From: Earliella scabrosa | Lineage: Eukaryota; Basidiomycota; Agaricomycetes; Polyporales; Polyporaceae | Direction of reading: 5' to 3' | Length of the DNA: 64,000 nt | Assembly (NCBI GenBank): GCA_022605405.1 | Contig: JABYQQ010000006.1 | Location: 2,108,001 to 2,172,000 of the forward strand | Shown here: in pieces, positions 9,901 through 19,400 of the stretch | Position numbering within the stretch: the stretch's first letter is position 1 | How the letters are laid out: every line of letters begins with the position of its first letter | Program-made: the position numbers and the translations under genes | The notes under the pieces: model-generated | The model's database searches: none | Told to the model about the DNA's origin: nothing | Seen by the model: the letters and a program-made list of their open reading frames with translations, nothing else

Positions 9901-11844
9901 ACATTCTATTCTATTGACAGTCTTGCATCACAAACAGACGACTCTGACCGGAGCAAAAAATCAAGGAAATCGAAAGTGAATCCGTCACGGACTAATAATG
10001 TGATCAATCCAATCTTGCAAGATACCTTATGGAATTTGTCACATGAACTTTCTGAGCACCATCCAGGAAAACTTGCCATATGTGTAGGACTTCCAGTAAT
10101 GATCAAGGTGAATGAGGCCACTGAATGTTGTGTAACTAATGGGGCAGAGGGTACAGTTGTGGGCTGGACATCTCGACCAATTGAAGGAGACAAACAGGCT
10201 TTGGAGACGTTGTTTGTCAAGCTGACTGCAGCACCTACAACCATAAAGCTGCCAGGGTTGCCAGAAAATGTGGTTCCTATATCACATATGAGCAAAAAGG
10301 TACTATGCAAACTTCCAAATGGAGTTGAGTTACAGATTGTGCGTGATCAAATACCTGTTGTGCCTAACTTTGCTATGACAGATTTTGCCTCACAAGGTCG
10401 TACACGACCATACAATGTATGTGATTTGCAAAACTGCAAAACACATCAGTCTGTCTATACTTGCCTGTCTCGGGGATCAACACTGGAGGGGACTATTATT
10501 GTCCAATCATTTGACACTAGCAAGTTCACAGGTGGTATTTCTGGATCATTGAGACAAGAGTTCAGAGAGCTTGAACTGTTGGATGAAATAACCAAAATGA
10601 GATACTTGGGTACTATATCACCTAAAGTACTGGGAATCACAAGAAATGAACTTATACATTCATTCAGAAAGTGGAAAGGGGAATCTTTCATTCCCAATAA
10701 TATGCATCAAGCATTACAGTGGACCAATGGAGATCCATTTCCCATAGATCCTCCAACAGATGATGCTCCATGGACAGTGATTAAAGAAAAAAATAAAACC
10801 CATGAATCAACAGAACAGTCTCAAGAATCCAAGCATCCCAAGCGCAACATGATGGCATTTGTTCCAGCACAAGGGTCACAGGTTCTGCGAAATGTAAATA
10901 ATGAGCAGCCTCGCACTGTAGAAAAACGCAAGCAGATAGAAGACTCAGAAATAGCCCAATCTCGCAGAACTAGAAAGAGACAGAAAACCACAATCTCTCC
11001 AACTGGACACACTATGAGAGGATTTCCTTGGGATAGCGTAAATCACAGTTGTGCTTATGATAGTCTCCTGACCATACTGCTCTCAGTTTACTGCGACAAC
11101 TACAATATGTGGAAGGCTGAAATGAGTCAGCAAAGCAATATTTTGTCACAGTTAGGAAGACTGTTTGAAGCAGCAACTAAGCCAAGACCGAGCATGACAT
11201 TGATTGAAGTGAGAGATTTCATACGTAACATGCTTGGAAGTAGAGATAGTTCAATTGGAATCAAGGGTAGCACACCAACAGATATATGCACTGTGGTACG
11301 TGCAATGCTTGCCACCGAACAACCATTGACTAGTCATTATCATAAATGTCGGGCTTGTGACTATAATACTCACGCCGTTGAACAGCGCAGAGTCACTTGG
11401 ATTTGCGATCAGTCATTCTGGAAAAATCATCCAGCCAAGCTAGGTATATATAAAGGAAAATCAATCTCAAAATGGATGCAAGCTCTAATGCTACAGAATG
11501 CTGAGGAACAATGTCCAACATGTCATCGGCATATGGTCAAAGTGGAGAACTACATAAATGCCCCTAATATATTTGCACTAATCATGACCACTACTGCAGT
11601 CATTGAAACAAGCATCATATTGCCTGGAACGGATCAAATGTATCGTCTAGCTGGCATTATTTACTATCATGACTGCCATTTTGTATGCAGAGTTATAGAC
11701 AAAAGTGGACAAGTATGGTTCCATGATGGTGTTGAGAATGGTGATACAGCACTATACGAAGACAATATTGTCAATATTCCTATGAAAAAGCTTCAATGCA
11801 AGGGGAATTATGTCATGAGTATGCTACTATACACCAAAATGTAA
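3937..11844 (+). mobile_element. Autonomous Helitron (termini not resolved)
   Basis: The element is recognised by its single long Rep-helicase ORF with no internal stop, and by base composition visibly more AT-rich than the genes on either side. An intact coding region suggests recent arrival. The given limits are those of the ORF. The true ends (5' TC, 3' hairpin plus CTRR) lie outside it and could not be located by eye. Confidence 0.85.
3937..11844 (+). CDS. Helitron Rep/Pif1-helicase polyprotein with ubiquitin-peptidase-like tail
   Basis: The ORF encodes 2635 residues without introns. In order it shows an N-terminal variable part with degenerate SSAP repeats (about 50-95), a SAP-like helix pair (about 282-325), a cysteine-containing DUF6570-like region (about 415-625), and a Helitron-like replication initiator (about 690-1180). 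The initiator carries the HUH-type motif HLH at 958-960 and tyrosines 1170 and 1174 in AYVADYITK. A Pif1-type superfamily 1B helicase follows (about 1710-2250), with Walker A GMAGTGKS at 1735-1742, Walker B MDEVS at 1812-1816 and a motif VI-like segment near 2175. Residues 2360-2635 look like a USP/UCH cysteine peptidase: NHSCAYDS with Cys2372, Cys pairs 2471/2474 and 2526/2529 as a zinc knuckle, and HFVCRV with His2581 followed by WFHDG with Asp2597. The protein would nick and unwind DNA for rolling-circle transposition. The role of the tail is unknown. Confidence 0.9.
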   Translation: MAAKYFLLLTAAVASLSGLFQPSLNESSTITSFVVPTRESTPALEVSFSSWVMADTLDASSAPLEGKAAADALEASSAPFMGRVWPDALESSAELVVDFVDAEYLPSNLYMFRMDFQNQLLMLTNRCPFILYDSPAEYSSLNARIHAAFLSHIRSVALSSAAGVGQMDQTYHLVRAVRLKELRASMRRHDYAALQHTVRPMRSLRCCMLNKATPKFDEGLVVLEGGRAQSTSQSNWSKVWTYEEMLGFNVVGAVDNQHAYRYLGYTLRSLVDSKTSHPAADIPLSSLCDALTKPQLMEIASCHSIQKVTKHITKEALVKQLKDHQCVACPTFVSLLLPIARARTNKERYRKWSEKRANTCNTSQNASPEHCRNDMLSSDLPQPEAKFPPQPVGESLLYETIRGFAKDIQIKNFIERGCAVCGLLTAESQLRDISEANVNLDLLIPQHEVTRQERKSEEDAIREIPGPVLLSSSNAVCGNCLESLERGLRPPDALANGLWIGDVPEELQGLSWTEKMLISRVKHNICIVKVHVSGMSKMKANVVTHSLPMPKIYQALPPSREELDEVLAFLYIGPNVPTEKEYKRTPMLVRRNKVAKALEWLKLNHADYADLDISYSNLSEYPEDEPPVIVNYTQSHESNKDPEATAVYETEEDEGAETGDCPFIVHGLTGANLERLMNTRRHEVTARAVDYFKSGGKVLGIGQAEHPLSIYDNPQLYPQMFPWLFPYGLGGLNNRSTGYRPVSEERRKQQLLMYHDKRFQLEPLFPLVALNHEQIKKATSAGYILADKSKFNEIAQRINNIDSEVLSSIVERLKQGPVKPETEAEKACFKLLNDLDHVNYKVQGSITSKKYMRNEIWSLVSYLGAPSWFITFAPADVKHPLALYMADTEQTLVPKFRVPEERMNLIANNPVAGARFFKVMVDLFIKHVLGVGLNRRGLYGETSGYYGTVEQQGRLTLHLHMLLWIKHSLTPQEVRDRILDPTSDFQKAMVEYLESAHQGEFLSGDMASVADEIKKQESNPFRVPPTETLPEVPPVKCGHEPRSSCKQCSDYADWWTRYQKEVDEILYLSNVHRCVTRSKNGKVPKGAQKTGMQEVDNRGCTDPATGVCKARFPRETYTATQVDPESGALVMKKGEAWLNTFTPAVSYLLRCNHDVTSLLSGTAIKSVIAYVADYITKTPLKTHVMFQSIQKVFERNSQLLGQSKNNKGAARSIITKIVNALTAASEIGGPMASMYLLKHPDHYTNYEFRPCYWRGYVFEVMQAWDDSKNIAEQGKSTVVVTLNTDADGNEKSIVPLSPVLDYMYRPPELENVCVYDFVRLYHKRQIPKRRRVHVKPPKFHDVIYESDFENDYDVDEDVPTASQKKNVERRPQEADNFARYGGGHPLAQEEEESDDELLLTSKSRAQYEEEEDSEPRQRKGPSYFLFHANHPQSKTHEVCLVNEEAALVPNFIGGSLPRKDAGSREEYCMTMLTLFKPWRSGKDLRPNVETMWNDVFANHQFTSRQEEIMRFFHIRYECNDARDDFASQRKQMTGSHKYPIHLDNDEMNEFDAQNVLFEYGATQENMTDEMVKGEEWKTKSRAEILRLGRNETAEMIMRSSGWLDQLQGNGSGNASTLPNQIHMPHAPEGGTSWKTLLEDKRQEILDARDAQAQAGTAKKKQTQLEVNDEINKVKLVDKKYFMHKDFDIKNPEAKALIENTVIKFTLNEAQERAFRIVAHHAVESCGEHLKMYLGGMAGTGKSQVIKALTYFFAERQESYRFMCMAPTGSAAALIGGSTYHSMLGFSKADSTETSANVMQVRSRLMHVEYIFMDEVSMLDCNNMYNICAKMCAALRNDGVPFGGINMIFAGDFAQLPPPLGAKPLYSHEVGRVIHKTHDHRTQKASIGKALWHQFTTVVILRENMRQKSQTPEDAKLRTALENLRYRACTDADIKLLQSRVAGRGKHQPKLNTPQFRNVSVITTWNSYRDKINELGCARFAKENKQSLSTFYSIDSLASQTDDSDRSKKSRKSKVNPSRTNNVINPILQDTLWNLSHELSEHHPGKLAICVGLPVMIKVNEATECCVTNGAEGTVVGWTSRPIEGDKQALETLFVKLTAAPTTIKLPGLPENVVPISHMSKKVLCKLPNGVELQIVRDQIPVVPNFAMTDFASQGRTRPYNVCDLQNCKTHQSVYTCLSRGSTLEGTIIVQSFDTSKFTGGISGSLRQEFRELELLDEITKMRYLGTISPKVLGITRNELIHSFRKWKGESFIPNNMHQALQWTNGDPFPIDPPTDDAPWTVIKEKNKTHESTEQSQESKHPKRNMMAFVPAQGSQVLRNVNNEQPRTVEKRKQIEDSEIAQSRRTRKRQKTTISPTGHTMRGFPWDSVNHSCAYDSLLTILLSVYCDNYNMWKAEMSQQSNILSQLGRLFEAATKPRPSMTLIEVRDFIRNMLGSRDSSIGIKGSTPTDICTVVRAMLATEQPLTSHYHKCRACDYNTHAVEQRRVTWICDQSFWKNHPAKLGIYKGKSISKWMQALMLQNAEEQCPTCHRHMVKVENYINAPNIFALIMTTTAVIETSIILPGTDQMYRLAGIIYYHDCHFVCRVIDKSGQVWFHDGVENGDTALYEDNIVNIPMKKLQCKGNYVMSMLLYTKM

Positions 11845-11913
11845 TACATATCATTGCCATCCCCTCTCCTCATCAATCGTCCCTGCCAGCAATGGCCCAC
11901 TTCAAACCAAGTG

Positions 11914-12447
11914 ATGGACTCCGCCACGACTGACAAAGTGCGCGCTTTGATCACCGCCCTCACCGCGATCATGTCGAACGGCAGCGTACACGTCAATGCC
12001 GAGACGGAGGACGAACTACAGCAGCGCGCGCACGGGTGAGCCGTCCATCTCAAAGACTCGGAGCTGCTAGCAGCATGAGTCGAATGTCGCACCCCCAGAT
12101 TCTGGCAGTGGTTGGTCCAGATCGCGCCCGACAAAGTCGCGCCCGACCAGGCTGCGCATGCAGCTCAGGCCAGCACCGATGCAGACGGGCAAGAGGCGCA
12201 AACACCGCCGAATAATCTCGGTGAGTAGGTATGAGTCTATGGGGATGTGCTCACCGATGACACGCTCACAGAGACCTTACAAGCTCTCGTGCAGCGAGAG
12301 GAGGGCGCTGACATGGTGCGCGGCACGGTGTTTGGGACTAAGATGGTTGGGATGATGGACCGCTTTGAGGCGTTGCAGGTGCAGTTCGCGCTCATGAAGA
12401 AGGAGCTTGATGACCTCGGCGACCTGTTGGATGACATGAGTATTTGA
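11914..12447 (+). CDS. Small three-exon gene, unknown function, coiled-coil C-terminus
   Basis: Exons 11914-12035, 12099-12220 and 12272-12447 join in phase through two clean GT-AG introns of 63 and 51 bp, giving 139 residues. The N-terminus starts MDSATTDKVRALITALTA, the middle is Ala/Gln/Asp-rich, and the last 40 residues form a probable amphipathic helix ending in acidic and leucine residues (DDLGDLLDDMSI). I do not recognise the family. It begins only 69 bp after the Helitron stop codon on the same strand. Because no Helitron 3' end is visible in that gap, the gene may lie inside the element as captured cargo, though it may equally be a host neighbour. Confidence 0.55.
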
Positions 12448-12512
12448 GACGTAATTATGCTACACATAGACGAGATGTATCAGAGTCGGCCAAGATGTAT
12501 TGCGTTGAATGT

Positions 12513-12660
12513 GGTGTGAGCGAGAGTCGGCGCTGTCGAACTGCAGGTGATCGAGCGTTAATCCCGCCGCCGTGATCCCGACAAGATGCCTATCTGGGTT
12601 ACAAGGCGCTCGTAGACGCCCGGCATCTCGGCATTCATGATCAAGCGGCGCATGGCCTCA
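12513..12660. repeat. Direct repeat, copy 1 (partner 14648-14830)
   Basis: A stretch containing GAGTCGGCGCTGT, ATCCCGCCGCC, CTGGGTTACAAGGCG and GTAGACGCCCGGCA recurs in the same order and orientation at 14648-14830, with substitutions and an insertion of about 30 bp. The rest of 12448-13060 shows no convincing gene. Confidence 0.7.
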
Positions 12661-13059
12661 CACTCAGAGTCCCGACTTCTGTCCTCCGTGCTCATGCCTC
12701 CGCATTCACTGGGCACGCTTCGCCAACTCGTTCCCTGGTAGAGCCTAAGCGTGCGCCATACACCCGACCCACGAACGCGCCAAGGACATGTCTATCGAGT
12801 GCTCGAGCAGCAGGATCAGCCTTGCCACGTTCGCCCCAAGTGCATAACCCGTTCGCTCCATCCCGACTGTTCGGTGAATGCGAAGACCGGCCTCCGTAAG
12901 CTGATCAGTTGCTGCCCTGTTTGCTTCCGTTGACCTTGGCTGGCCAGATGTGTAATTCCTGTCGGCCGGCCTGATGCATTCGCGGGCTCAATCCGTAATC
13001 CTCACGACTGGACAGCCGCAGAACTCGACCTCTCTTTCTGCCGCCAATTAATATGTAAT

Positions 13060-14070
13060 GCACTGTTTCAACTCAGGTATATCCGCAACGCGGATTGGGG
13101 TATCAAAGTATGTCGCAGCCGCCAACCTGCGCACGCTCTCAACGTCCTCCTTCGCGAGCTTGATGTCGAATGCCCCGAGTTCTGTATGTCATTTTGATTC
13201 AATTCAGATAACAAGAGAACTCACCGCAGTCCTCATCGTACTGGCGATAGGGTTAATGTCCTCGCCCTGCGGCCCGGCGTGGCGTAATCCTTCTTCCAGG
13301 GCGCGGCGAGCCCGTCGGACAGGTTGGCGGTGCTCCGGATGTCCTCCTCCGAGTGTCGTGGGACCTCCCGTTTGGCGGCTGGTCGTCCTCTGCATGCACC
13401 TCTGTCCGTCCGCCGATATCTAGGTATAGCGCTGGACTGACGTGTTGGCCGGCGAGGAAGCTGCGGCCGAGCGGAGGATCTCGCCGCCGGTCTCCCGTGC
13501 GGTTGAGCAGGATGATGTTCTCGTCTTTGATGCCGAGCGTAAGGGGTGAATACTCGACCTGCACGGCGGCGATCGAGTGCACGGCGTGCGCGCGGCGGAG
13601 GGTGGCCGCAGAGATCCCGGAGAGGTCGAGTCTTCCGAGTCCGCCCACAGTGGCCTACAGGCTGCACGAGGTGCGGCTCTACTATTCACACTCTGTCTGA
13701 CCGAAGGTCGCTTCACGTAGCTCACATTGTCTAGACCCGTACGGAACAGAGCGCGAGCACCATCGGCCACAACATCCATCCTTGTGGCCAAACAGACTGA
13801 GGCGCAGTCCATCTTCTCGAGGGACATCCGGCTAGGGGACAACCCGGGCGAGAGCGGGTGGTCAAGCATCGGCGACAAGTCTGAAGGGCCTATGTTGGTG
13901 CATACGACTGTATCATCAAACGAAGGAGGTACGTTCGAGGTGTGCACGGCTCGAGCTCCCTCATAACTGCTACTTACGTCCGGCGTCGAAAGGGCACCAC
14001 AATACCCGCCCTGAAGCGACATTGCGCCTTCGCTCAGCTGTACGCGAGGCTTCGTGCAACCATTTCGTGA
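13060..14070 (-). pseudogene. Decayed aldo-keto reductase
   Basis: Reading the minus strand downward, aldo-keto reductase landmarks appear in the correct order but in different frames. They are an N-terminal GAMSLQGGYCG-like segment (about 14010), a LATRMD segment resembling the LATK strand (about 13780), GLGRLDLSGISAATLRRA matching the substrate-loop and AVQVEYSPLTL strand (13630-13540), and a PLGR.FLAGQ segment (about 13450). A C-terminal LGAFDIKLAKEDVESVRRLA helix lies at about 13170-13110. Frame changes near 13500, 13330 and 13680 cannot all be explained by introns, so the gene is probably broken. Functional members reduce aldehydes with NADPH. The assignment to the AKR fold is firm, the subfamily is not. 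Confidence 0.7.
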
Positions 14071-14647
14071 GTTCTCGGTCTCCTCCGCTCATCCGCTCAT
14101 CTCGAATCCTTCCGGGGCTAAGAGGATTCCCGCTACGTTAAGTCAGCAGCCGTACATCCCTTCCCTGCCTCCGAAACACCCCCTGGCCCAGGTCCGGCCG
14201 ATCTTTCCCTGCTGCATGAGGAGATCGGTGCGTGTCAGGCGGTGCGCGAGTGGGTCATGGACAGGAGCTTGTATCGTGCGTCTACAAATCTATCTTGCTT
14301 TCGAAGCTCCATGAAGAGCGTCTTCGGAAGGGTTCTCAGCGGCACTGGTATCTCAGTGCTCATATGCTGCTGCGTTGCTTCTGTAGATGTTCGTTTGGAG
14401 CGGTAAGCTCTCCCATCGCGAAGTGAGGAGTAGGCGTCGCCTGCCGATGGCGTGTACATGGATGGACTGACATGTCTCTACCATTTCATAGCATTCGTCC
14501 GGCTCGCTGGGGATGCACACTCAGATATGGGCTTGCTATAGAACGTCCTCGGTGATGGATTCTCTCATCAAATACGCCGTTGGGAGTGGTGAGCGCACCT
14601 CACCCATGCTGATTTATACTCACTATGTTGACTTCTCGAGACCCTTT
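14071..14647. other. No gene seen
   Basis: Only short ORFs lacking splice-consistent extensions are present. I see no recognisable motif or RNA gene. Confidence 0.5.
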
Positions 14648-14830
14648 TCAGCCTGAGCAAGAGTCGGCGCTGTTCAAAACCCCAACTGTAGGTGAGAGTT
14701 GCGCGTTAAGTGATGATATGCTCATTGTACTTGATCCCGCCGCCATGATGATCCCGACAGTATGCCCTCCTGGGTTACAAGGCGGTTGTAGACGCCCGGC
14801 AACTTGACATCCATGATCAAGAGGCGATCC
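14648..14830. repeat. Direct repeat, copy 2 (partner 12513-12660)
   Basis: This is the diverged second copy of the sequence at 12513-12660, in the same orientation. On the minus strand both copies read PGVY.RLVTQ, so they may be fragments of one duplicated exon. Together they bracket the aldo-keto reductase pseudogene. Confidence 0.7.
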
Positions 14831-15077
14831 GAGTCGCGCGGTCCGCCCTACTCTCCGTCGACGTCGCTCGCCGCTCGGCCTTCAACACCTAGGCCTTCTC
14901 GTCTACCCATGCTTCTAGCTGGGACGACCCAGTAATCTAGATCTGAGATTTCTGGATCAATTCCGAGTGGGACATCCCGATGCACCCTGCACGCTGCAGG
15001 ACTCAGCCATGTGCGGTCACCTCTTTCTATTCCCGGAGATGCCTCCTTGAAGGCCATTTGCAACGTGAACGGCAGCT

Positions 15078-16010
15078 CCGAGTGGCACCGGCCTCCGCGT
15101 TGGACCATGGAGGTAAGCCTGTACGTACATGCATCTAGATCCACTGCGAGCCGAGTGGCACAAGTTGCACGCCCGCGCACGGCCGACCGTGCTTTTCTTC
15201 TTCAGGATAACACTCTTTCAGGCATGTCCAAGACGTATCCATAGCTTCGACGCGACTAATGGATCCGAGTGGCATCAGTCGCATGCATGCGCTCGCGGAT
15301 CTGGATCCAATACTCGAGGTGGCACAGCGCAGGAGGCCTAGACTGCCAACCGAGTGGCGTAAGTCGCACGCCGGCCGGCCGTGCTCTCCTTCAGGACCAT
15401 TCCCGTTCAGGCACATCCCGGGTTGCGACGCGACTACTGGCTCCGAGTGGCATGGGTCGCACGCCTGCGCGCGGCCGGCCGTGCTTGTCTTCTTCAGGAT
15501 AATACCTAATCCAGGATCACCGAACGCGCCCCGAGTGGCACAACGCAAGTCTGCAGCTGTTCGCGATCGCGATATCGATCGTCTACTGCGAACCGAGTGG
15601 CACAAGTCGCACGTCTGCGCGGCTGGCCATGCTTTCCTTCTTCAGGGCAATTCCTCATGTCGTGTCCATGGCTGCGACGCCCGAGTGGCATTGGTCGCAT
15701 GCATCCGCGCCGAGTGCAGCTCGCGGTCGGTCCGGATCCAATCTAGGAAAGTCAACGTTGACCCGACTATCCGCTCCGAGTGGCACAAGTCGCACGCCTG
15801 CGCAGGGCCGGACGCGCTGTTCTTCTACAGGACATTTCCCTTTCAGGCATGGCTCAGGCTGCGACGCGACTACTGGCTCCGAGTTCCATCAGTCGCATGC
15901 CAACGCGACGTCTCGCGCACCATGACTGTCCGCTGCTACCGGTCGCGCGTGCCGCGCGTGCCGCGCGCGGCGCGAGACTGCTCGAGCTCTGCAATGTGAG
16001 TGGTACAGGC
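15078..16010. repeat. Degenerate tandem array, about 90-bp units
   Basis: The core CCGAGTGGCA, usually followed by CAAGTCGCACGCCTGCGC and then GGCCGGCCGTGCT..TTCTTCAGGA, recurs with spacing from 62 to 114 bp. Core starts are at about 15078, 15151, 15265, 15350, 15443, 15531, 15593, 15681, 15776 and 15879. Between cores a second module, GCGACGCGACTACTGGCT, recurs at about 15425 and 15860 with a related form near 15250, so the units form a higher-order pattern. The variation excludes a CRISPR array. ORFs across it are by-products of its composition. Confidence 0.8.
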
Positions 16011-16499
16011 TTAGACTGCAATGTACGGTTCGCTCGATATGTATACATGTCTGGGCTTGAGGGGGGTCAAGTTCGCCTGCTCGTGGAATGTACCAATTCA
16101 GGGACTGCCTCGCGTACATCGCACACTAGCGCTAGTCCCCGTGCAGCCGAGCGTACTGAGATCTTTCGCCCGGTCCGAGCCTGTTTCAGGTTTACGTCCG
16201 CAGTTGTCGCAGTCATGGCTTTGACTCTTCGGACTACGGAGTTCTTCTCGTTAACCACATCGTCGCCACGCAGCCATTCCTAGGAGTGCCATGCTCCCCA
16301 TGGAATTTACATATTGGTGGATATCAATTACGTCTAGTCCCCTGTCTAGCTCGCTGCTTAACTGCAAGCTGTGCTTCCTGTACCTCCATTCCTCAGTTGC
16401 GCAGTTACTCTTATGGTTATTGCTTATCATCGGATCCGGCTTGCTCTGATATAAAATACAGGAAGGAGTCTGCGCAGTAGTGACATCCGAACTTCTGAC
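16011..16499. other. Intergenic, transposase leader
   Basis: I see no gene here. A TATA-like ATATAAAATA at 16449-16458 sits about 42 bp before the transposase ATG and may be its promoter. I could not see a terminal inverted repeat starting with CACTA. Confidence 0.4.
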
Positions 16500-19400
16500 A
16501 TGGCGGCATCACTGTGCTATTGCGATGAGTGCGGTCCGGACGGCTCGCTCCAATCGCGCTCGACCATCTCAATACACTCTGCGGCACAACGCGCACGATC
16601 GGGGCTTAACACCATAGATTCCCGTCACAAGATGACCTGCTACCAAGGATCATCCAGTCATCATTCCGACTCCAGCTCTCCTGCTACAAGAATGACGGCT
16701 CATGGGATGTCCCTCGAGTTCATCACACAACTCAAATCACGACTTACTAGCTTCTCTCGCCCGAAGGATCTTCACTTCAAATATCCTCCCACAGTGCCGA
16801 CGGACATGTATCCGGGTTCCGTGCTGAGTGCACATTGGACTGAAGGCGCTACATCTCTGCAAGCGGAACAGTCTAGTAATGCCTCATTGCTCCTACACAT
16901 ATCCTATCTTAGCGCGGCCCGCAGTACCCTCGAGACGAAACTCTACGAGGGGTGCCGAGAGCTTTACAGTGCGGTGATAGAGCAGTTAGAGTCCCTTGAG
17001 CGATGGAAGCATGAGGAATGGGTACGACAGCAACTACAAGCACCGGATCCCTGCGGTATAGGGCGTAAAATCCACTTCACAGGTTAGCATGTTAGAGAAG
17101 ACTCTGATATAGTTCCCGGGCTAACAGTTCTGCAACAGATCGTTACTTTGAGCAAGGAGTTAAACTTGACAACTACGTTGCAGTGGCATCGACGGTCTTA
17201 GTGGTCTCCCTCAATCTGCTGTTTCATATGACTCTGCCTGCCTGCCGATTTACCCTCAAGGTGTTACAGAGTCTCCTAAATATGGCGGCTCAAACACAAG
17301 ATGGCGGTACAGCGACGGCGTTTGAGAACTTAGTCCAAGACATACCCGCCGATCTATCCACGGCTATCAAGCGGCTAGATATAGAGCCAGACTCTACGAC
17401 CTACGTCTGCTGCCCCGAATGCTTCGCGCTGTACCCTCAACAGTGCGCCCGGGTGACCCAGGAGAGCGCAGTCACCGCTCAAGCGTTTGCGGGAGGGGAT
17501 AACTTCGCCGATCCCTTGCCTTTCCTATCTGATGCCAGCATGGGAGGTGCAGCGCTTCCGGATCACCTTCCTGTCGACGGGGCGAATTGTTACCCGACGA
17601 GGTGTGTATACAGAGACACCCCGGAGGACGGGCCATGTGGAGCACGGCTGTTACGGACGAAACAAGCCCGTTCTAGAGGGACTGTTGCCACCCGTCCGAT
17701 TCGTACCTACAAGCATCAATCGCTGATCTCATGGCTGGGAAGAATGTTTGCGAGATCATCTTTCGAGAAAATGGTGGACGCGTCGCTGCAAAACGTCAAT
17801 GCGCACGTCGAGGAGTATGTAGATGACATCCTCCTATCATCCGAAGTCGCATCTTTGTTGGATCGTGATGGGACCCCATTCTTTCGGAAGAATGGCACCG
17901 AGGTTCGACTGCTCTTCAGCCTCTTTATTGACTGGTTCAATCCCCGTGGTAATCGCATCGGCGGCGCGTCCTGCTCCTCCGGAGTGATATTCCTGGCTTG
18001 CCTCAATCTGCCTCCTGAGGTCCGTTTCAAGCGAGAGAATATCTACCTTGCAGGAGTACTTCCGGGACCAAAATCCCCATCCCTACAACAGGTCAACCAC
18101 TTCATCTCCCCAGTTGTTGCAGAGCTTCTCGAGCTCTGGAACGAAGGCGCACTGTTGTCACGCACCGCTCTACATAGTGAAGGACGCTTGGTTAGGGGGG
18201 CGCTGATTGCGCTGGTCTCCGACCTAGGTGCTGTTCGTAAAACTGCCGGACAGGCAGCACACAGCGCTGCGCACTTTTGCTCATTCTGTCAGCTCAAGAA
18301 GCCTGACATCAATCAACTAGACCCCACGAAATGGCCGCGACGAGATTGCACGACATTCCGACTATTGGCCGCCGCGTGGTACAGAGCCCCCAGTCAGAAG
18401 GAACGCACCAATCTATTCAAAGCTCATGGAGTCCGCTCTTCTGTGCTACTACGGCTCCCCTACTGGAAGCCAACCCGATTTGTGGTCCTCGACACAATGC
18501 ACAATCTATTCCTCGGCCTGTTTCAACGTCATTGTCGGAAAGTCTTTGGGATGAATGCTCAAGCGGATGATAGCAACAATGTAGACGAGGAAGAGGTCAC
18601 TCAAGCCGAGCTTACCAAAGCAATTCATCAGCTACAAATATGCGTTCACCCAGAGCAACTGAGTAAGAGACTCAAGCTTGTGGTTCTAAGAGCATTATAC
18701 GAGGCTGCAGACCTCGGAGCTCCCAGCAAGCGCACGAAGATCCAGCTCGCCCAAGAACTTCTAGCACAGGTGCGCCACATTTCCCTACTTAGTTAATCAA
18801 TACCGACGGTTAGCTCTCTGTCAGCGCCATCGTGCGGTGCTGAATGCCTCACAGTTCCAGCCCTCAAATGAGCCTAAGGCACCTGTGCTTCCTAAGCGTA
18901 AGGAAACAATCCTCAACAAAACAATCCTGCAACGAGTTCGGGAGGACATCGCTAGGACGTCAATGCCCACTGCAGTAGGGCGTGCACCTGTGGATCTCGG
19001 TAATGCGGGAGCAGGCACACTCACTGCAGACCAATGGCGAACCGTTTGCACTATTCACCTCCCCATCACACTCATCAGACTGTGGGCTAACCTCCCACCC
19101 GACGATCGACGACGGAAGCTGCTTGACAATTTCATTCATATGGTGATTGCTGTCCGGTATGGGACAGCGAGAAGGGTGTCACGCGCCAGAATCAACATGT
19201 ATACATACCACATCTTCAGATACGTGCAAGGCTTGCGCGAATTGTTTCCGGAACAAGACCTTGTTCCGAACCAGCACCTAGCTCTTCATCTGGGAGAGAT
19301 ATTGGCAAGGTTCGGCCCAACGCAGGCGTATTGGGCATTCCCCTTCGAACGGTACATCCGCCTCCTACGTCAAGCGAACATCAACCATCGCAACAGTACG

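Noticed and set aside
13420..14022. 200-codon minus ORF as an intact gene
   Set aside because: It stitches together pieces of the AKR relic with out-of-frame sequence and does not read as one AKR protein.
15078..16010. Possible CRISPR array
   Set aside because: Repeats are diverged, spacing varies from 62 to 114 bp and spacers themselves share modules. The host is eukaryotic and no cas gene is present.
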